In this document: in pieces, positions 25,257 to 32,731 of the stretch
Numbering within the stretch: the first letter of the stretch is position 1
Layout: each line of letters begins with the position of its first letter
From: Saprospiraceae bacterium
GTDB taxonomy: Bacteria; Bacteroidota; Bacteroidia; Chitinophagales; Saprospiraceae
Assembly: GCA_020628645.1 (NCBI GenBank)
Contig: JAHDES010000002.1
Coordinates: 1-32,731 of the forward strand
Length of the DNA: 32,731 bases
Reading direction: 5' to 3'
The notes under the pieces: model-generated
What the model was told of the DNA's origin: nothing
The model's input: the letters and a program-made list of their open reading frames with translations, nothing else
Databases searched by the model: none
Position numbers and translations under genes: made by a program

Positions 25257-26384
25257 ATGAAAAATACAATCCTTGGATTATTAGTATTATTTGCAGCTAC
25301 TACATTTTGGCAGTGTACATCAAGTGCGCCAGCATCAGGAACTACTATTTCTGGAACAATACAAGACGCTGCGGATATTCAATTATTTGTAGATCAACTT
25401 TTCTTAACACCTTCTGCTTCTACACAAGTTATTGGAAAAACTGATATTGGCAGTAATGGTCAATTTTCTATCAATTTTCCTGAAGGCTTAAAAGAAGGAG
25501 TATATCGTTTCCGAGCTGGAAAACAACGCTTCAATCTCGTATTTGACGGTACGGAAAAAGAAGTAGATATACAAGCAAAATTAGCAGGTCTTCTTCGATA
25601 TGATATGACTGTAACAGGTGCTCCTGATGCAGAAAAATTTGTAGGAATAATGCAAAAATTGGTGAATCGACAAATGAATATTGAAGGAATTCAACAATTT
25701 ATAAATGAGCCGAACAATCCAATTTTAACCATGATGGTGGCGCATCAAGCACTTGGAGGTAATCCTCAATTTGCTGCTATACATAAGAGTATACAAGAAA
25801 AACTTGCCACTGCTAGTCCTAGTTCTCCTTATGTAAATGACTATGCTCAATTTATTAAAAATGTGGAACTTAGCGCACGACAACCAGTAGGGCCTATTCA
25901 AGAAGGGCAAGCAGCACCAGATATTGCGCTTCAAGATCCAGATGGAAAAGAATATAAATTGTCAGATTTGAAAGGACAGGTGGTACTTTTAGATTTTTGG
26001 GCGAGTTGGTGTGGCCCTTGTCGTCGTGAAAATCCTAATGTTGTTAATATTTATAATAAGTATAAAAGCAAAGGATTTACAGTTTTTAGTGTCTCTTTAG
26101 ATGGAGTAGATGAGAAAACAGCGGCACGAATGGGAGGAGATGTAGAACGAATTGATCAATTGAGAACAAGTACGAAAAAACGTTGGGTTCAAGCTATCGA
26201 AAAGGATAATCTCATGTGGCCTTATCACGTCAGTGATTTGAAAAAATGGGACTGCGAACCAGCTAGAGAATATGGAGTTCGTGGTATTCCAAAAACATTC
26301 TTAATTGATAAAGAAGGTAAAATTGCTAAGGTCGGCTTACGTGGAGCAGAACAAATCGAACAGGAAGTAAAGAAATTATTGTAA
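25257..26384 (+). CDS. TlpA-family thioredoxin lipoprotein with N-terminal DUF4369-like domain
   Basis: A 375-aa envelope thiol-disulfide protein. The preferred start is ATG 25257; the frame also has a TTG two codons upstream at 25251, which is less likely. A lipoprotein signal ends at WQC (Cys20). Residues about 28-120 resemble the DUF4369 beta domain found in front of TlpA modules in Bacteroidota. The C-terminal TlpA/AhpC domain (about 215-375) contains FWASWCGPCRREN, with the redox pair Cys252-Cys255, and GIPKTFLIDKEG with the cis-Pro. It probably acts in periplasmic redox, anchored to the membrane. It is co-directional with rimO but 110 bases away, and ends at a strong bidirectional terminator. 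Confidence 0.92.
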   Translation: MKNTILGLLVLFAATTFWQCTSSAPASGTTISGTIQDAADIQLFVDQLFLTPSASTQVIGKTDIGSNGQFSINFPEGLKEGVYRFRAGKQRFNLVFDGTEKEVDIQAKLAGLLRYDMTVTGAPDAEKFVGIMQKLVNRQMNIEGIQQFINEPNNPILTMMVAHQALGGNPQFAAIHKSIQEKLATASPSSPYVNDYAQFIKNVELSARQPVGPIQEGQAAPDIALQDPDGKEYKLSDLKGQVVLLDFWASWCGPCRRENPNVVNIYNKYKSKGFTVFSVSLDGVDEKTAARMGGDVERIDQLRTSTKKRWVQAIEKDNLMWPYHVSDLKKWDCEPAREYGVRGIPKTFLIDKEGKIAKVGLRGAEQIEQEVKKLL

Positions 26385-26399
26385 ATCCTTCAGTGGATA

Positions 26400-26452
26400 A
26401 AATAATAAAGCATTTGTTTGACTCTAAAAGTCAAACAAATGCTTTATTATTT
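26400..26452. terminator. Bidirectional terminator with a perfect 24-bp stem
   Basis: Arms 26400-26423 and 26429-26452 are perfect reverse complements around a 5-base loop (CTAAA). A-rich on one side and T-rich on the other, the stem serves both convergent genes (TlpA-family on plus, pcs on minus). The pcs stop codon (26447-26449) lies inside the right arm. Confidence 0.9.
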
Positions 26453-27160
26453 ATCAAACCAAGTTGAATAAATAGCCAAAAAACCAAAATGAAAGATACA
26501 TAGTACAGCAAGGATTGGAAAAATAAAATGCGCATTTGGATAGCTATAAACATTCATAAAAAAAGAGAAAATGAAAACGAGCGTCATACCAATATTAAGC
26601 CATTTAAAACGAGTACCTTGACTAGGATAGGCAAATTTAACAGGTACAAAATGAAGTATTGCAAAAAAGATGATTAAAGCAACATTCGCCCAATTTGGTA
26701 AATGGAATACAAAAATTAAATAATACACGACCAAATTCCATAATACAGGAAATCCAATAAAATACATGTCTTCCGACACCATTCCATCTTTACCATAATA
26801 CACGGCTGATACCAATAAAATCAAAGCGACCAAGGGCAATCGCCAACTCTCTTCCACTATTCCAGTCATATAAAAAAAATAGGCTGGAATAATCGCATAA
26901 GTCGCAAAATCTACTACATAATCAATCATTTTTCCATCTACGAATGGCAAAACCTCTTTTACTTTAAATAAACGTGCGAAAGTACCATCAATTCCATCTA
27001 TCACCAAACATAAGATCAACCAAAGCATTGCTTCTCGCCAATCTCCTAAATTGATTGCTAAAATTGCCATAAACCCACTCACCAATCCACTTGCTGTGAA
27101 TAGATGAACAGACCAAGCTAAAAGGTATTGAAAAATAGAAAAAGAATTATTTGCTGACAT
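26447..27160 (-). CDS. pcs: Phosphatidylcholine synthase (CDP-alcohol phosphatidyltransferase)
   Basis: A 237-aa integral membrane enzyme that condenses choline with CDP-diacylglycerol to give phosphatidylcholine and CMP. The CDP-alcohol motif is complete: Asp55, Asp58-Gly59, Ala62-Arg63, Gly76, Asp80 and Asp84. The spacing between AR and G is 12 residues, as in Pcs enzymes, rather than the 8 of most family members. The N-terminal AWSVHLFTASG is also Pcs-like, and at least six hydrophobic segments follow. It is divergently transcribed from a choline-transporter-like symporter with 76 bases between the starts, strongly suggesting choline is the substrate. The enzyme is best known from Proteobacteria, so its presence in Bacteroidota is uncommon. 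Confidence 0.92.
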   Translation of the reverse strand: MSANNSFSIFQYLLAWSVHLFTASGLVSGFMAILAINLGDWREAMLWLILCLVIDGIDGTFARLFKVKEVLPFVDGKMIDYVVDFATYAIIPAYFFYMTGIVEESWRLPLVALILLVSAVYYGKDGMVSEDMYFIGFPVLWNLVVYYLIFVFHLPNWANVALIIFFAILHFVPVKFAYPSQGTRFKWLNIGMTLVFIFSFFMNVYSYPNAHFIFPILAVLCIFHFGFLAIYSTWFDK

Positions 27161-27236
27161 TTATTGGGCATTCAAATTCAATGAAATAAAGCTCAATTTA
27201 GTAATATTTTCTTAATACTTTCTTTACATTCGTACT

Positions 27237-28823
27237 ATGAGACTACCTCAATCTATTCGACCTACCTTAATTCTAATCACACTTTTAATTATTCTAGGAG
27301 CATATTTGTATTGGATGACAGATACAGAAGTATTCTGGTCGGGATATTGGGCGATTATTCTTTTTTATGGATTAATCTTTTATTTAGGAACTTACGCAGC
27401 ACAAAAAAGTGCTTCTAGTAATCCGACAGACGTACTCCTCGCAGGACGAAATTTACCTTTGGGGATTGCTATTTTCACCATGAGTGCCACTTGGGTGGGG
27501 GGAGGCTATATTAATGGAACGGCGGAATATACCGCTTCCTCTGGTTTAATGTGGGTACAAGCACCTTGGGGGTATGCTTTGAGTTTGGTGGTAGGAGGTT
27601 TATTTTTTGCCCGAAAAATGCGTCGTTATCAGTTCAAGACGATGCTTGATCCACTTTCACAACGATTTGGGAAAGGAATGTCTACTTTACTTTTTATTCC
27701 TGCTTTAACAGGGGAGATCTTCTGGACAGCCGCTATTTTAACTGCATTGGGAACTACTTTTGGGACTGTTTTGGGACTAGATACCGACAGCGCGATTGTA
27801 ATATCTGCTATCATTGCCATTGCTTATACTGCTATTGGAGGCTTGTGGGCTGTAGCCATGACAGATGTAATTCAACTTATTTTGTTATTATTGGGATTAA
27901 CTATTGTGATTCCTTTTGCGCTACAAAATGTGGGTGGTTGGGATGAATTGTACATCCGTTATCAAGAAAAAAAAGGCGTATTGAGTAGTTTTATTCCATC
28001 AAAAGAAGCACTGGGCAACTATTATTGGAATTGGTGGGACTATGCGCTTTTACTCATCTTTGGAGGGATTGCTTGGCAGGTTTATTTTCAACGAGTATTA
28101 GCTTCAAAAGATGAGAATACAGCCGTTCGTCTTTCTATTTTTGCAGGTATTATTTGTATTGTGGCTGCTATTCCTGCTGTTATCATTGGTATGATTGGGA
28201 GTGTTGCAAATTGGGAAATGATGGGAATTGCAGCACCACCAGATGCTGCTTCTACTTTACCTTGGGTGATTCGTCATTTAACGAATCCTTGGGTCGCAAC
28301 TATTGGATTGGGAGCTGTGGCTGCTGCTGTGATGTCTTCCGTAGATTCCTCTATTCTTTCTGCTTCTAGTATGGCAAGTTGGAACGTGATTCGTCCTATT
28401 TGGAAACCAAATGCAACCCCAGAAGTGCTTCAAAAAATAGTGAAACGATCTATTTGGATTACAGGAATTGCTGCAACTTTATTGGCGTTAAATATTTCTA
28501 GTGTATATGAATTATGGTTTTTGTGTAGTGATTTTGTGTATTGTCTTCTTTTTCCTGCCTTAGTATGTGCTTTATTTGATAAAAAAGCAAATTGGATTGG
28601 GGCAGCATGTGGGTTTATCGTTTCTTTTATACTACGATTTGGTGGGGGAGATGCTACTTTGAATTTACCAATTTTGATTCCATATCCCATGATTGAAGAT
28701 GGCGTAGTGTTATTTCCATTCCGTACTTTTTCAATGATAATGGGATTATTAACTATCATCTTGATTTCTCGTTTAACTCAAAAACAAGCAATTCCAAGGT
28801 CTTTAGAAATTGTAAAGGAATAA
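27237..28823 (+). CDS. Sodium:solute symporter closely resembling the high-affinity choline transporter (CHT1/SLC5A7)
   Basis: A 528-aa SSS-family (SLC5) transporter with about 13-14 TM segments, including one extra N-terminal segment (about 10-26). Compared from memory with animal CHT1, it keeps distinctive blocks: ATWVGGGYINGTAE (84-97), QAPWGYALSL (108-117), TMLDP (135-139), LLFIPALTGEIFW (151-163), GGIAWQVYFQRVL (276-288) and AVMSSVDSSILSASSM (364-379). Other SSS members (proline, pantothenate, glucose) lack these combinations. Choline import driven by sodium is therefore the likely role. Its neighbour on the opposite strand is pcs, which consumes choline. The specificity is inferred from similarity and context. 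Confidence 0.88.
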   Translation: MRLPQSIRPTLILITLLIILGAYLYWMTDTEVFWSGYWAIILFYGLIFYLGTYAAQKSASSNPTDVLLAGRNLPLGIAIFTMSATWVGGGYINGTAEYTASSGLMWVQAPWGYALSLVVGGLFFARKMRRYQFKTMLDPLSQRFGKGMSTLLFIPALTGEIFWTAAILTALGTTFGTVLGLDTDSAIVISAIIAIAYTAIGGLWAVAMTDVIQLILLLLGLTIVIPFALQNVGGWDELYIRYQEKKGVLSSFIPSKEALGNYYWNWWDYALLLIFGGIAWQVYFQRVLASKDENTAVRLSIFAGIICIVAAIPAVIIGMIGSVANWEMMGIAAPPDAASTLPWVIRHLTNPWVATIGLGAVAAAVMSSVDSSILSASSMASWNVIRPIWKPNATPEVLQKIVKRSIWITGIAATLLALNISSVYELWFLCSDFVYCLLFPALVCALFDKKANWIGAACGFIVSFILRFGGGDATLNLPILIPYPMIEDGVVLFPFRTFSMIMGLLTIILISRLTQKQAIPRSLEIVKE

Positions 28824-28873
28824 TTAATTTGTAGAACTCTTTTATTTGTTCAATTTTTTTAAACAGCTTCTAA

Positions 28874-29371
28874 ATGATGCAAAAGATAATTTTCATTTTG
28901 TTAGTCCTTCTTCTCAATTTTAATTGTGAATATAAACTTGATTATTCTGATGATAAAATGCTGTGTGACTTATTGATAGTAATGAATGAAAAAGATCAAC
29001 GGTATCGTATTTCAGATTATCTATTAATGCCACTTCCTAGCCATATTTCTCAAACTCAACAAGACTCCGTTTGGGTTTTACAAAAAAAATTAGATGATGA
29101 AAATACAAAAGAGCTAATTGCAATTACAAAACAGAGAGGTTGGCCAGATAAAACAAAATTAGGCTGTATTGGAGATATGGCACCTGTAGTAATTTTCCGT
29201 CATGCACCAGAAAAATATTTTGATGATATAGCTCCAATTATTGAGGTGGAATATACTGAAAAGCGAATGGGAGTGGGAGATTATTTATTTATTAAAAATC
29301 ATATAGAAGGTCGTCCTCCAATGGATGTAAATGAATTAATGCGTAGGGTAGAAATGGAATCTAACAATTAA
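28874..29371 (+). CDS. DUF6624-like lipoprotein
   Basis: A 165-aa protein with a lipoprotein signal (LLNFNC, Cys18). The body has MNEKDQRYR near 38-46, then DDENTKELIAITKQRGWPDKTKLG, then FRHAPEKYFDDIAPII. This ordering (EDQ-R, D.N...L..I....GWP, HA) resembles DUF6624, a family of unknown function. The start could be either of two adjacent ATGs (28874 or 28877). Its stop overlaps the convergent PorP/SprF gene by 4 bases. It follows the choline transporter on the same strand by 50 bases and may be co-transcribed, but nothing links it to choline. Confidence 0.7.
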   Translation: MMQKIIFILLVLLLNFNCEYKLDYSDDKMLCDLLIVMNEKDQRYRISDYLLMPLPSHISQTQQDSVWVLQKKLDDENTKELIAITKQRGWPDKTKLGCIGDMAPVVIFRHAPEKYFDDIAPIIEVEYTEKRMGVGDYLFIKNHIEGRPPMDVNELMRRVEMESNN

Positions 29372-30420
29372 AACTTTGGACAAAGAATGGTTTCACTTTC
29401 ATATTCTCCCAGATATGCAATTGAAATTTCAAAAGCTCCTTGTCCTTGTTGATATCGTGTTAAATCAGCAATATTGGCATCATAACTAAAACCTAGGACT
29501 AGTCCATTATATTCAAAACCTACCAATCCTACTATTGCATCCATATTATAACCTGATTGATCAAATGCAGCCAAACGTGACCAAGCACCAAAATATAAGG
29601 CAGAGCCACTGTATTCACTTATAGAGATACGTACATTTGTCCCCACATTAATTTCAGAATGAGGACCTTGTAAAGCGAATAAAATACGAGGAGTGATAGC
29701 TAATTCATTACTCAAATTAATTCGAGTGCTAACTTGAGTTGAAATTTTTCGAAATAATTTACTAGAAAGAGAATTTGAATTACCATCAATGTTATAGAAT
29801 GATTGCTCTGGCTCAAAAACGTGATGAAGTGCCCCACCAGCAAATAAACTGAATCGTTTGTTTGGGCTTATTGTATAATTTAATCCAATAGATAAGTCGG
29901 TAAAAGAAAAATTATTGGACGGTAATTCTTCTCCTGTTGGAAAGGTATAGCCATCTATTCCATTAAATTGGTCATCAAAGGTAAAATCTTCATAATTAAC
30001 GTTGCGTTGGTTTAAACCAGATTGAATCCCTAAAGATAGATATTGCTTACTTTTTAAATCTAGGGCTTTATGATATGCCAAGGATAAAGCGATTTGAGAG
30101 GTATTAAAATCAACTCCTCCTACTTTATCAGAGAAAAATAGTAGTCCAACAGCAACTTTATCTTTATAGCGTAATTTGAGAAGCTGATCCAATCCGAATT
30201 TTACCTCTAAATTGGTTGAAAATGTTTTAAATGGAGTATCTAAAACATTGCGCCACTGATCTCTATAATTTATTCCAATGCGATATTTACCATCAAATGC
30301 ACCTGTTAATGCAGGATTGAGGGTAAGGGGAGATGCGTAGAATTGAGAGAAATTTTTGTCTTGTGCAATTATATTACCAACAAAAAAAATACTTAAAAAT
30401 AATATAGTAATTCTGCTCAT
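29368..30420 (-). CDS. Type IX secretion system PorP/SprF-family membrane protein
   Basis: A 350-aa outer-membrane protein with a signal peptide (about 1-19, ending NIIAQ). The family opening DKNFSQFYASPLTLNPALTGAF... is followed by YRIGINYRDQWR and a series of amphipathic beta strands forming a barrel. PorP/SprF proteins assist T9SS secretion or surface attachment, often of particular partner proteins such as SprB-type adhesins. No such adhesin gene is in this window. The frame opens further upstream (30471), but the ATG at 30420 gives the proper signal peptide, and a consensus promoter covers the upstream part. Confidence 0.92.
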   Translation of the reverse strand: MSRITILFLSIFFVGNIIAQDKNFSQFYASPLTLNPALTGAFDGKYRIGINYRDQWRNVLDTPFKTFSTNLEVKFGLDQLLKLRYKDKVAVGLLFFSDKVGGVDFNTSQIALSLAYHKALDLKSKQYLSLGIQSGLNQRNVNYEDFTFDDQFNGIDGYTFPTGEELPSNNFSFTDLSIGLNYTISPNKRFSLFAGGALHHVFEPEQSFYNIDGNSNSLSSKLFRKISTQVSTRINLSNELAITPRILFALQGPHSEINVGTNVRISISEYSGSALYFGAWSRLAAFDQSGYNMDAIVGLVGFEYNGLVLGFSYDANIADLTRYQQGQGAFEISIAYLGEYESETILCPKF

Positions 30421-30441
30421 ATTAGAAATACAGTTAAAGGG

Positions 30442-30472
30442 CAAAGGTAAGGTATCAAAATTGAATATCAAA
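30442..30472 (-). promoter_or_regulatory. Consensus Bacteroidota promoter (TTTG-N19-TAnnTTTG) for the PorP/SprF gene
   Basis: On the minus strand TTTG (30469-30472) is followed after exactly 19 bases by TACCTTTG (30442-30449), an exact match to the Bacteroidota sigma-ABfr consensus. The predicted transcript starts about 15 bases before ATG 30420, which rules out the upstream start at 30471. Confidence 0.8.
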
Positions 30473-30608
30473 ACCTCTTTTCTGAAACGGTAAAATAGAA
30501 TAATTTAGTATAGTAAATAACTTGATTCATGGCATTAATAAGATGGAATTATACGGTATACTCAAATAAAGGTTTGCAGTTTGTTGCAGAAACTAGTACA
30601 TTTACAAT

Positions 30609-31454
30609 ATGTATTTTGGTATTGGACATTTGAGTATAGCCCCTATTCGTTCGGGTGCTTCAGATAAAAGTGAGATGGTTTCTCAACTTTTATTTGGTGA
30701 AATTGTCGAAATTCTTGAAAAAAAAGGTTCTTGGATCAAAATTAGATGTGATTGGGATGATTATGTAGGGTGGATGGACAAGAAGCAAGTAAAAGCAATT
30801 ACACCTTCAGAATATAAAAACTATACGACTAATCATGCATTTAGTTTAGAACTTTTGCAGCCTATAATGAGTACTGAGCATTATATTCCTATTACTCTAG
30901 GTGCATGTTTGCCTTCATTTGATGGGATGAGTTTACAATTAAGTGGCAATTCGTATCAATTTAGCGGGCAGGCAATTTTTCCATCAAAAGGGAATACAAA
31001 TATTGAATTATTATTAAAAATAGCTCGAAAATATTTATATGCTCCTTATTTATGGGGCGGACGTTCTCCTTTGGGAATTGATTGTTCGGGATTTACTCAA
31101 GTGGTTTTTCGAATGTTAGGTATTAATTTGCCTAGAGATGCTTATCAACAAGTTGAAAAGGGAGAACTTATTGATTTCATAGAACAGTCTCAGGCTGGAG
31201 ATTTAGCCTTTTTTGAGAATAAAAATGGACGAATAACACATGTAGGAATCTTATTAAATAAAGATGAGATAATCCATGCTTCAGGAAGAGTACGTATTGA
31301 TAAGATAGATCATTTTGGTATTTTTAATATAGATACAAAAAGATATTCACATCGTTTAAGAGTAGTAAAACGATTTATAGAAGTATTGCCTTCTATAGAA
31401 TCAGATATAAATGAAATTGAGAAAGTTATTTCTAATCAAGTTGACTTATTTTGA
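30609..31454 (+). CDS. SH3-domain NlpC/P60 (C40) cysteine peptidase
   Basis: A 281-aa peptidoglycan-type endopeptidase. Residues about 5-65 form a bacterial SH3 domain (IAPIRSGASDKSEMVSQLLFGE, YVGWMDKKQ), and a second SH3-like stretch may span 75-125. The catalytic NlpC/P60 domain is at about 130-275 with Cys159 (GIDCSGFTQ), His211 (ITHVGIL) and a third polar residue near His223 (IIHASG). The family cleaves gamma-D-Glu-diamino acid bonds in peptidoglycan or muropeptides. No signal peptide is visible, so it may be cytoplasmic and recycle muropeptides, or be exported by another route. The start at 30609 begins directly at the SH3 strand. Confidence 0.92.
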   Translation: MYFGIGHLSIAPIRSGASDKSEMVSQLLFGEIVEILEKKGSWIKIRCDWDDYVGWMDKKQVKAITPSEYKNYTTNHAFSLELLQPIMSTEHYIPITLGACLPSFDGMSLQLSGNSYQFSGQAIFPSKGNTNIELLLKIARKYLYAPYLWGGRSPLGIDCSGFTQVVFRMLGINLPRDAYQQVEKGELIDFIEQSQAGDLAFFENKNGRITHVGILLNKDEIIHASGRVRIDKIDHFGIFNIDTKRYSHRLRVVKRFIEVLPSIESDINEIEKVISNQVDLF

Positions 31455-31621
31455 AAATCATATTTTGTAATTCCTATAAATTTAGTTAGGATTTTTAATC
31501 CTAAGTACAAAATTTTGGATAAGCTCATAAGCTCAAATTTTGGCTAAGTTTCCTAGTAAGTTTACAGCAAGAAAAAATTTTTCAAAACAGCATTTATTTT
31601 GGAGTCTCTCATCTGGCAATT

Positions 31622-31658
31622 AAAAAAGAGGCTATCCTTTTGAGACAGCCTCTTTTTT
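31622..31658. terminator. Bidirectional terminator between NlpC/P60 and OmpA-domain genes
   Basis: Arms 31622-31636 and 31644-31658 (15 bases each, core GAGGCT/AGCCTC) carry A-run and T-run edges. The one imperfect pair becomes a U-G wobble on the minus-strand RNA. It lies just after the stop of the OmpA-domain gene. Confidence 0.85.
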
Positions 31659-31670
31659 AATGAAAATATA

Positions 31671-32731
31671 TTATCTACGAGTGATTTCTATTTCAACTCT
31701 TCGATTAGCACGACGTTTTTTGTCAGTACTATTATCATTTAAAGGATCAGATTTTCCTTTACCAATGTAATCAATTAATGCAGAACGATCAACACCAGCT
31801 TTGATCAAACGTCTATAAGCACATCTAGCTCGAATTCTAGAAGTAGAAATTCCACTTCCATCTTGATATTTTCCATTATAAATATCAGTTTCATTAGCAT
31901 CAATATGACCAAAAAGATTAGCGCGAAGATTAGGATAAGCTTTGAGTACTTTAGCTAATTCATTAATTTCTCGTTTGCCAGCATCGTCCATTTTAGCCGC
32001 ATCAGCTTGGTTAAAGTACATGTGATCCATCGCAATTTTGAATGGAAATTTGCTATCAGGGTTTGCAAGATAATCAGCAAGCTTACCAGAAGCTGAAGTT
32101 GAAGATAGTCCTAAAGCTGCTGCATCTGGACCAAAAGGTTTTTTAGGTTCAGCCTTTATTTCTTCTTTTGCTGGTTCAACTTCGATTTCTTCTTTAGTAG
32201 TAGTAATTGAAGGTTCTTCTTTAGTAATGACTTGCTCTTTTTGGTCATCATCTGTTGCTCCAATTACTGCCGTATCTCCACATCCAAAGCAGCCTCTTAA
32301 CAAATATAGTAAAAGTAATAAAAGTAATAATGCTAATAACCACCATAACCAATTTCTCAAACATCCTCCTAATAATCCGCCATCATCATCTGTACTAGAA
32401 GCTGCAAGTGTAGCAGCAGCTCTTTTTTCTTCTTCCTCTCTTCTTTTAACAGCTAGAGTAGCAGCTTCCGCCTCTTTGCGTTTACGTGCTTCTTCTTCGG
32501 CTTTAAGGCGCGCTTCTTTTTCGGCTTTAAGACGCGCTTCTTTTTCGGCTTTAAGGCGTGCTTCTTCTTCGGCTTTAAGGCGTGCTTCTTCTTCGGCTTT
32601 AAGGCGCGCTTCTTTTTCGGCTTTAAGGCGTGCTTCTTCTTCGGCTTTAAGGCGTGCTTCTTCTTCGGCTTTAAGGCGCGCTTCTTTTTCGGCTTTAAGG
32701 CGTGCTTCTTCTTCGGCTTTAAGGCGTGCTT
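31671..32731 (-). CDS. OmpA-domain membrane protein with charged coiled-coil repeat region (partial, 5' end outside window)
   Basis: The frame is open from the right edge to 31671; the gene's start lies beyond the window. A TTG at 32358-32360 is not a start, since reading continues through it. Visible parts in order: at least 80 residues of EARLKAE(E/K) octad repeats (alpha-helical, probably coiled coil), a Lys/Arg/Glu-rich stretch, a Gly-Asp-rich turn (STDDDGGLLGGC), one very hydrophobic TM helix (WLWWLLALLLLLLLLYLL), an acidic/Lys linker, and a C-terminal OmpA/MotB peptidoglycan-binding domain (HMYFNQADA, LFGHIDANETD, STDKKRRANRRVEIEI). The topology suggests a protein spanning from cytoplasm or membrane to the cell wall, possibly mechanical anchoring. 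Confidence 0.85.
   Translation of the reverse strand, partial: ARLKAEEEARLKAEKEARLKAEEEARLKAEEEARLKAEKEARLKAEEEARLKAEEEARLKAEKEARLKAEKEARLKAEEEARKRKEAEAATLAVKRREEEEKRAAATLAASSTDDDGGLLGGCLRNWLWWLLALLLLLLLLYLLRGCFGCGDTAVIGATDDDQKEQVITKEEPSITTTKEEIEVEPAKEEIKAEPKKPFGPDAAALGLSSTSASGKLADYLANPDSKFPFKIAMDHMYFNQADAAKMDDAGKREINELAKVLKAYPNLRANLFGHIDANETDIYNGKYQDGSGISTSRIRARCAYRRLIKAGVDRSALIDYIGKGKSDPLNDNSTDKKRRANRRVEIEITRR
32485..32731 (-). repeat. 24-bp tandem repeat (more than 10 copies) encoding the EARLKAE(E/K) octad
   Basis: Ten full 24-bp units start at 32485, 32509, 32533 and so on to 32701, plus a partial unit at the edge. Two unit types alternate: CGTGCTTCTTC... (encoding E) and CGCGCTTCTTT... 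(encoding K). From 32533 the order is K-E-E repeated, a 72-bp higher-order period, so expansion happened in blocks of three. The array continues beyond the window. Confidence 0.95.

Noticed and set aside
28862-28873. Second copy of the 21205-21367 element end (AAACAGCTTCT before the DUF6624-like gene)
   Set aside because: Only 11 bases match and no partner inverted end was found nearby; could be chance.
30573-30604. Promoter TTTG-N20-TACATTTA for the NlpC/P60 gene
   Set aside because: The predicted start would fall on or after the ATG at 30609, demanding a leaderless transcript; only a partial -7 match.
31486-31504. Small hairpin TTAGGATT/AATCCTAA after NlpC/P60
   Set aside because: Eight-base AT-rich arms with no T-run; the stem at 31622-31658 is a far better terminator.
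32358-32360. TTG as start of the OmpA-domain protein
   Set aside because: The frame continues upstream without a stop into the coiled-coil repeat to the window edge; the gene is partial.
32485-32731. Possible CRISPR array from regular 24-bp repetition
   Set aside because: There are no unique spacers; the repeats are head-to-tail, in frame and encode a continuous charged helix.

Overview
The window looks like chromosomal DNA of a Bacteroidota bacterium, most likely a Saprospirales-type marine or filamentous lineage. It is AT-rich. Several secreted proteins end in type IX secretion (T9SS) sorting domains, and a PorP/SprF-family protein is present. There are DUF4252 and DUF5686 proteins, TAnnTTTG-type promoter boxes and few recognisable Shine-Dalgarno sites. 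The family-level assignment is inference; the phylum is well supported. No rRNA, tRNA, CRISPR array or complete insertion sequence was found.

Layout. 1-682: hairpin-rich leader and ribH (riboflavin synthesis). 692-7050: secreted T9SS cargo, namely an exported EEP-family nuclease, a lamin-tail/CotH-kinase protein and a YD-like repeat protein, plus a small 4-TM membrane protein. 7137-8966: a WS/DGAT acyltransferase fused to an SCP2 lipid-binding domain. 9078-13377: a DUF5686 outer-membrane-type protein, an AraC regulator and an alpha/beta hydrolase. 13378-13730 holds no convincing gene. 13731-16732: a tandem-duplicated ABM-like protein, two paralogous membrane proteins and an SDR oxidoreductase; a small MITE-like insertion with 19-bp inverted ends and an 8-bp flanking duplication sits between the two paralogues. 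16851-17981: an orphan TRAP-type solute receptor. 18130-21017: an ECF sigma factor, a putative anti-sigma protein and three DUF4252 paralogues in one co-directional block, with a hexanucleotide tandem repeat inside it. 21018-21447: an intergenic region carrying a second, palindromic MITE-like element. 21448-26384: a DASH-type cryptochrome/photolyase, two thioredoxin-fold lipoproteins and rimO. 26447-28823: phosphatidylcholine synthase divergent from a sodium symporter that closely resembles the animal high-affinity choline transporter. 28874-32731: a DUF6624-like lipoprotein, PorP/SprF, an SH3-NlpC/P60 peptidase and a partial OmpA-domain protein with a 24-bp tandem repeat encoding a charged coiled coil.

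How it fits together. The clearest functional unit is the choline pair: the transporter would bring in choline and Pcs would condense it with CDP-diacylglycerol to make phosphatidylcholine in one step. The sigma/anti-sigma/DUF4252 block is probably a self-contained signalling operon of unknown stimulus. The secreted T9SS cargo and the PorP/SprF-type protein belong to the same export route. Most minus-strand units end in good stem-loop terminators, several of which pair fully only on the transcribed strand through G-U wobbles, supporting the assigned orientation.
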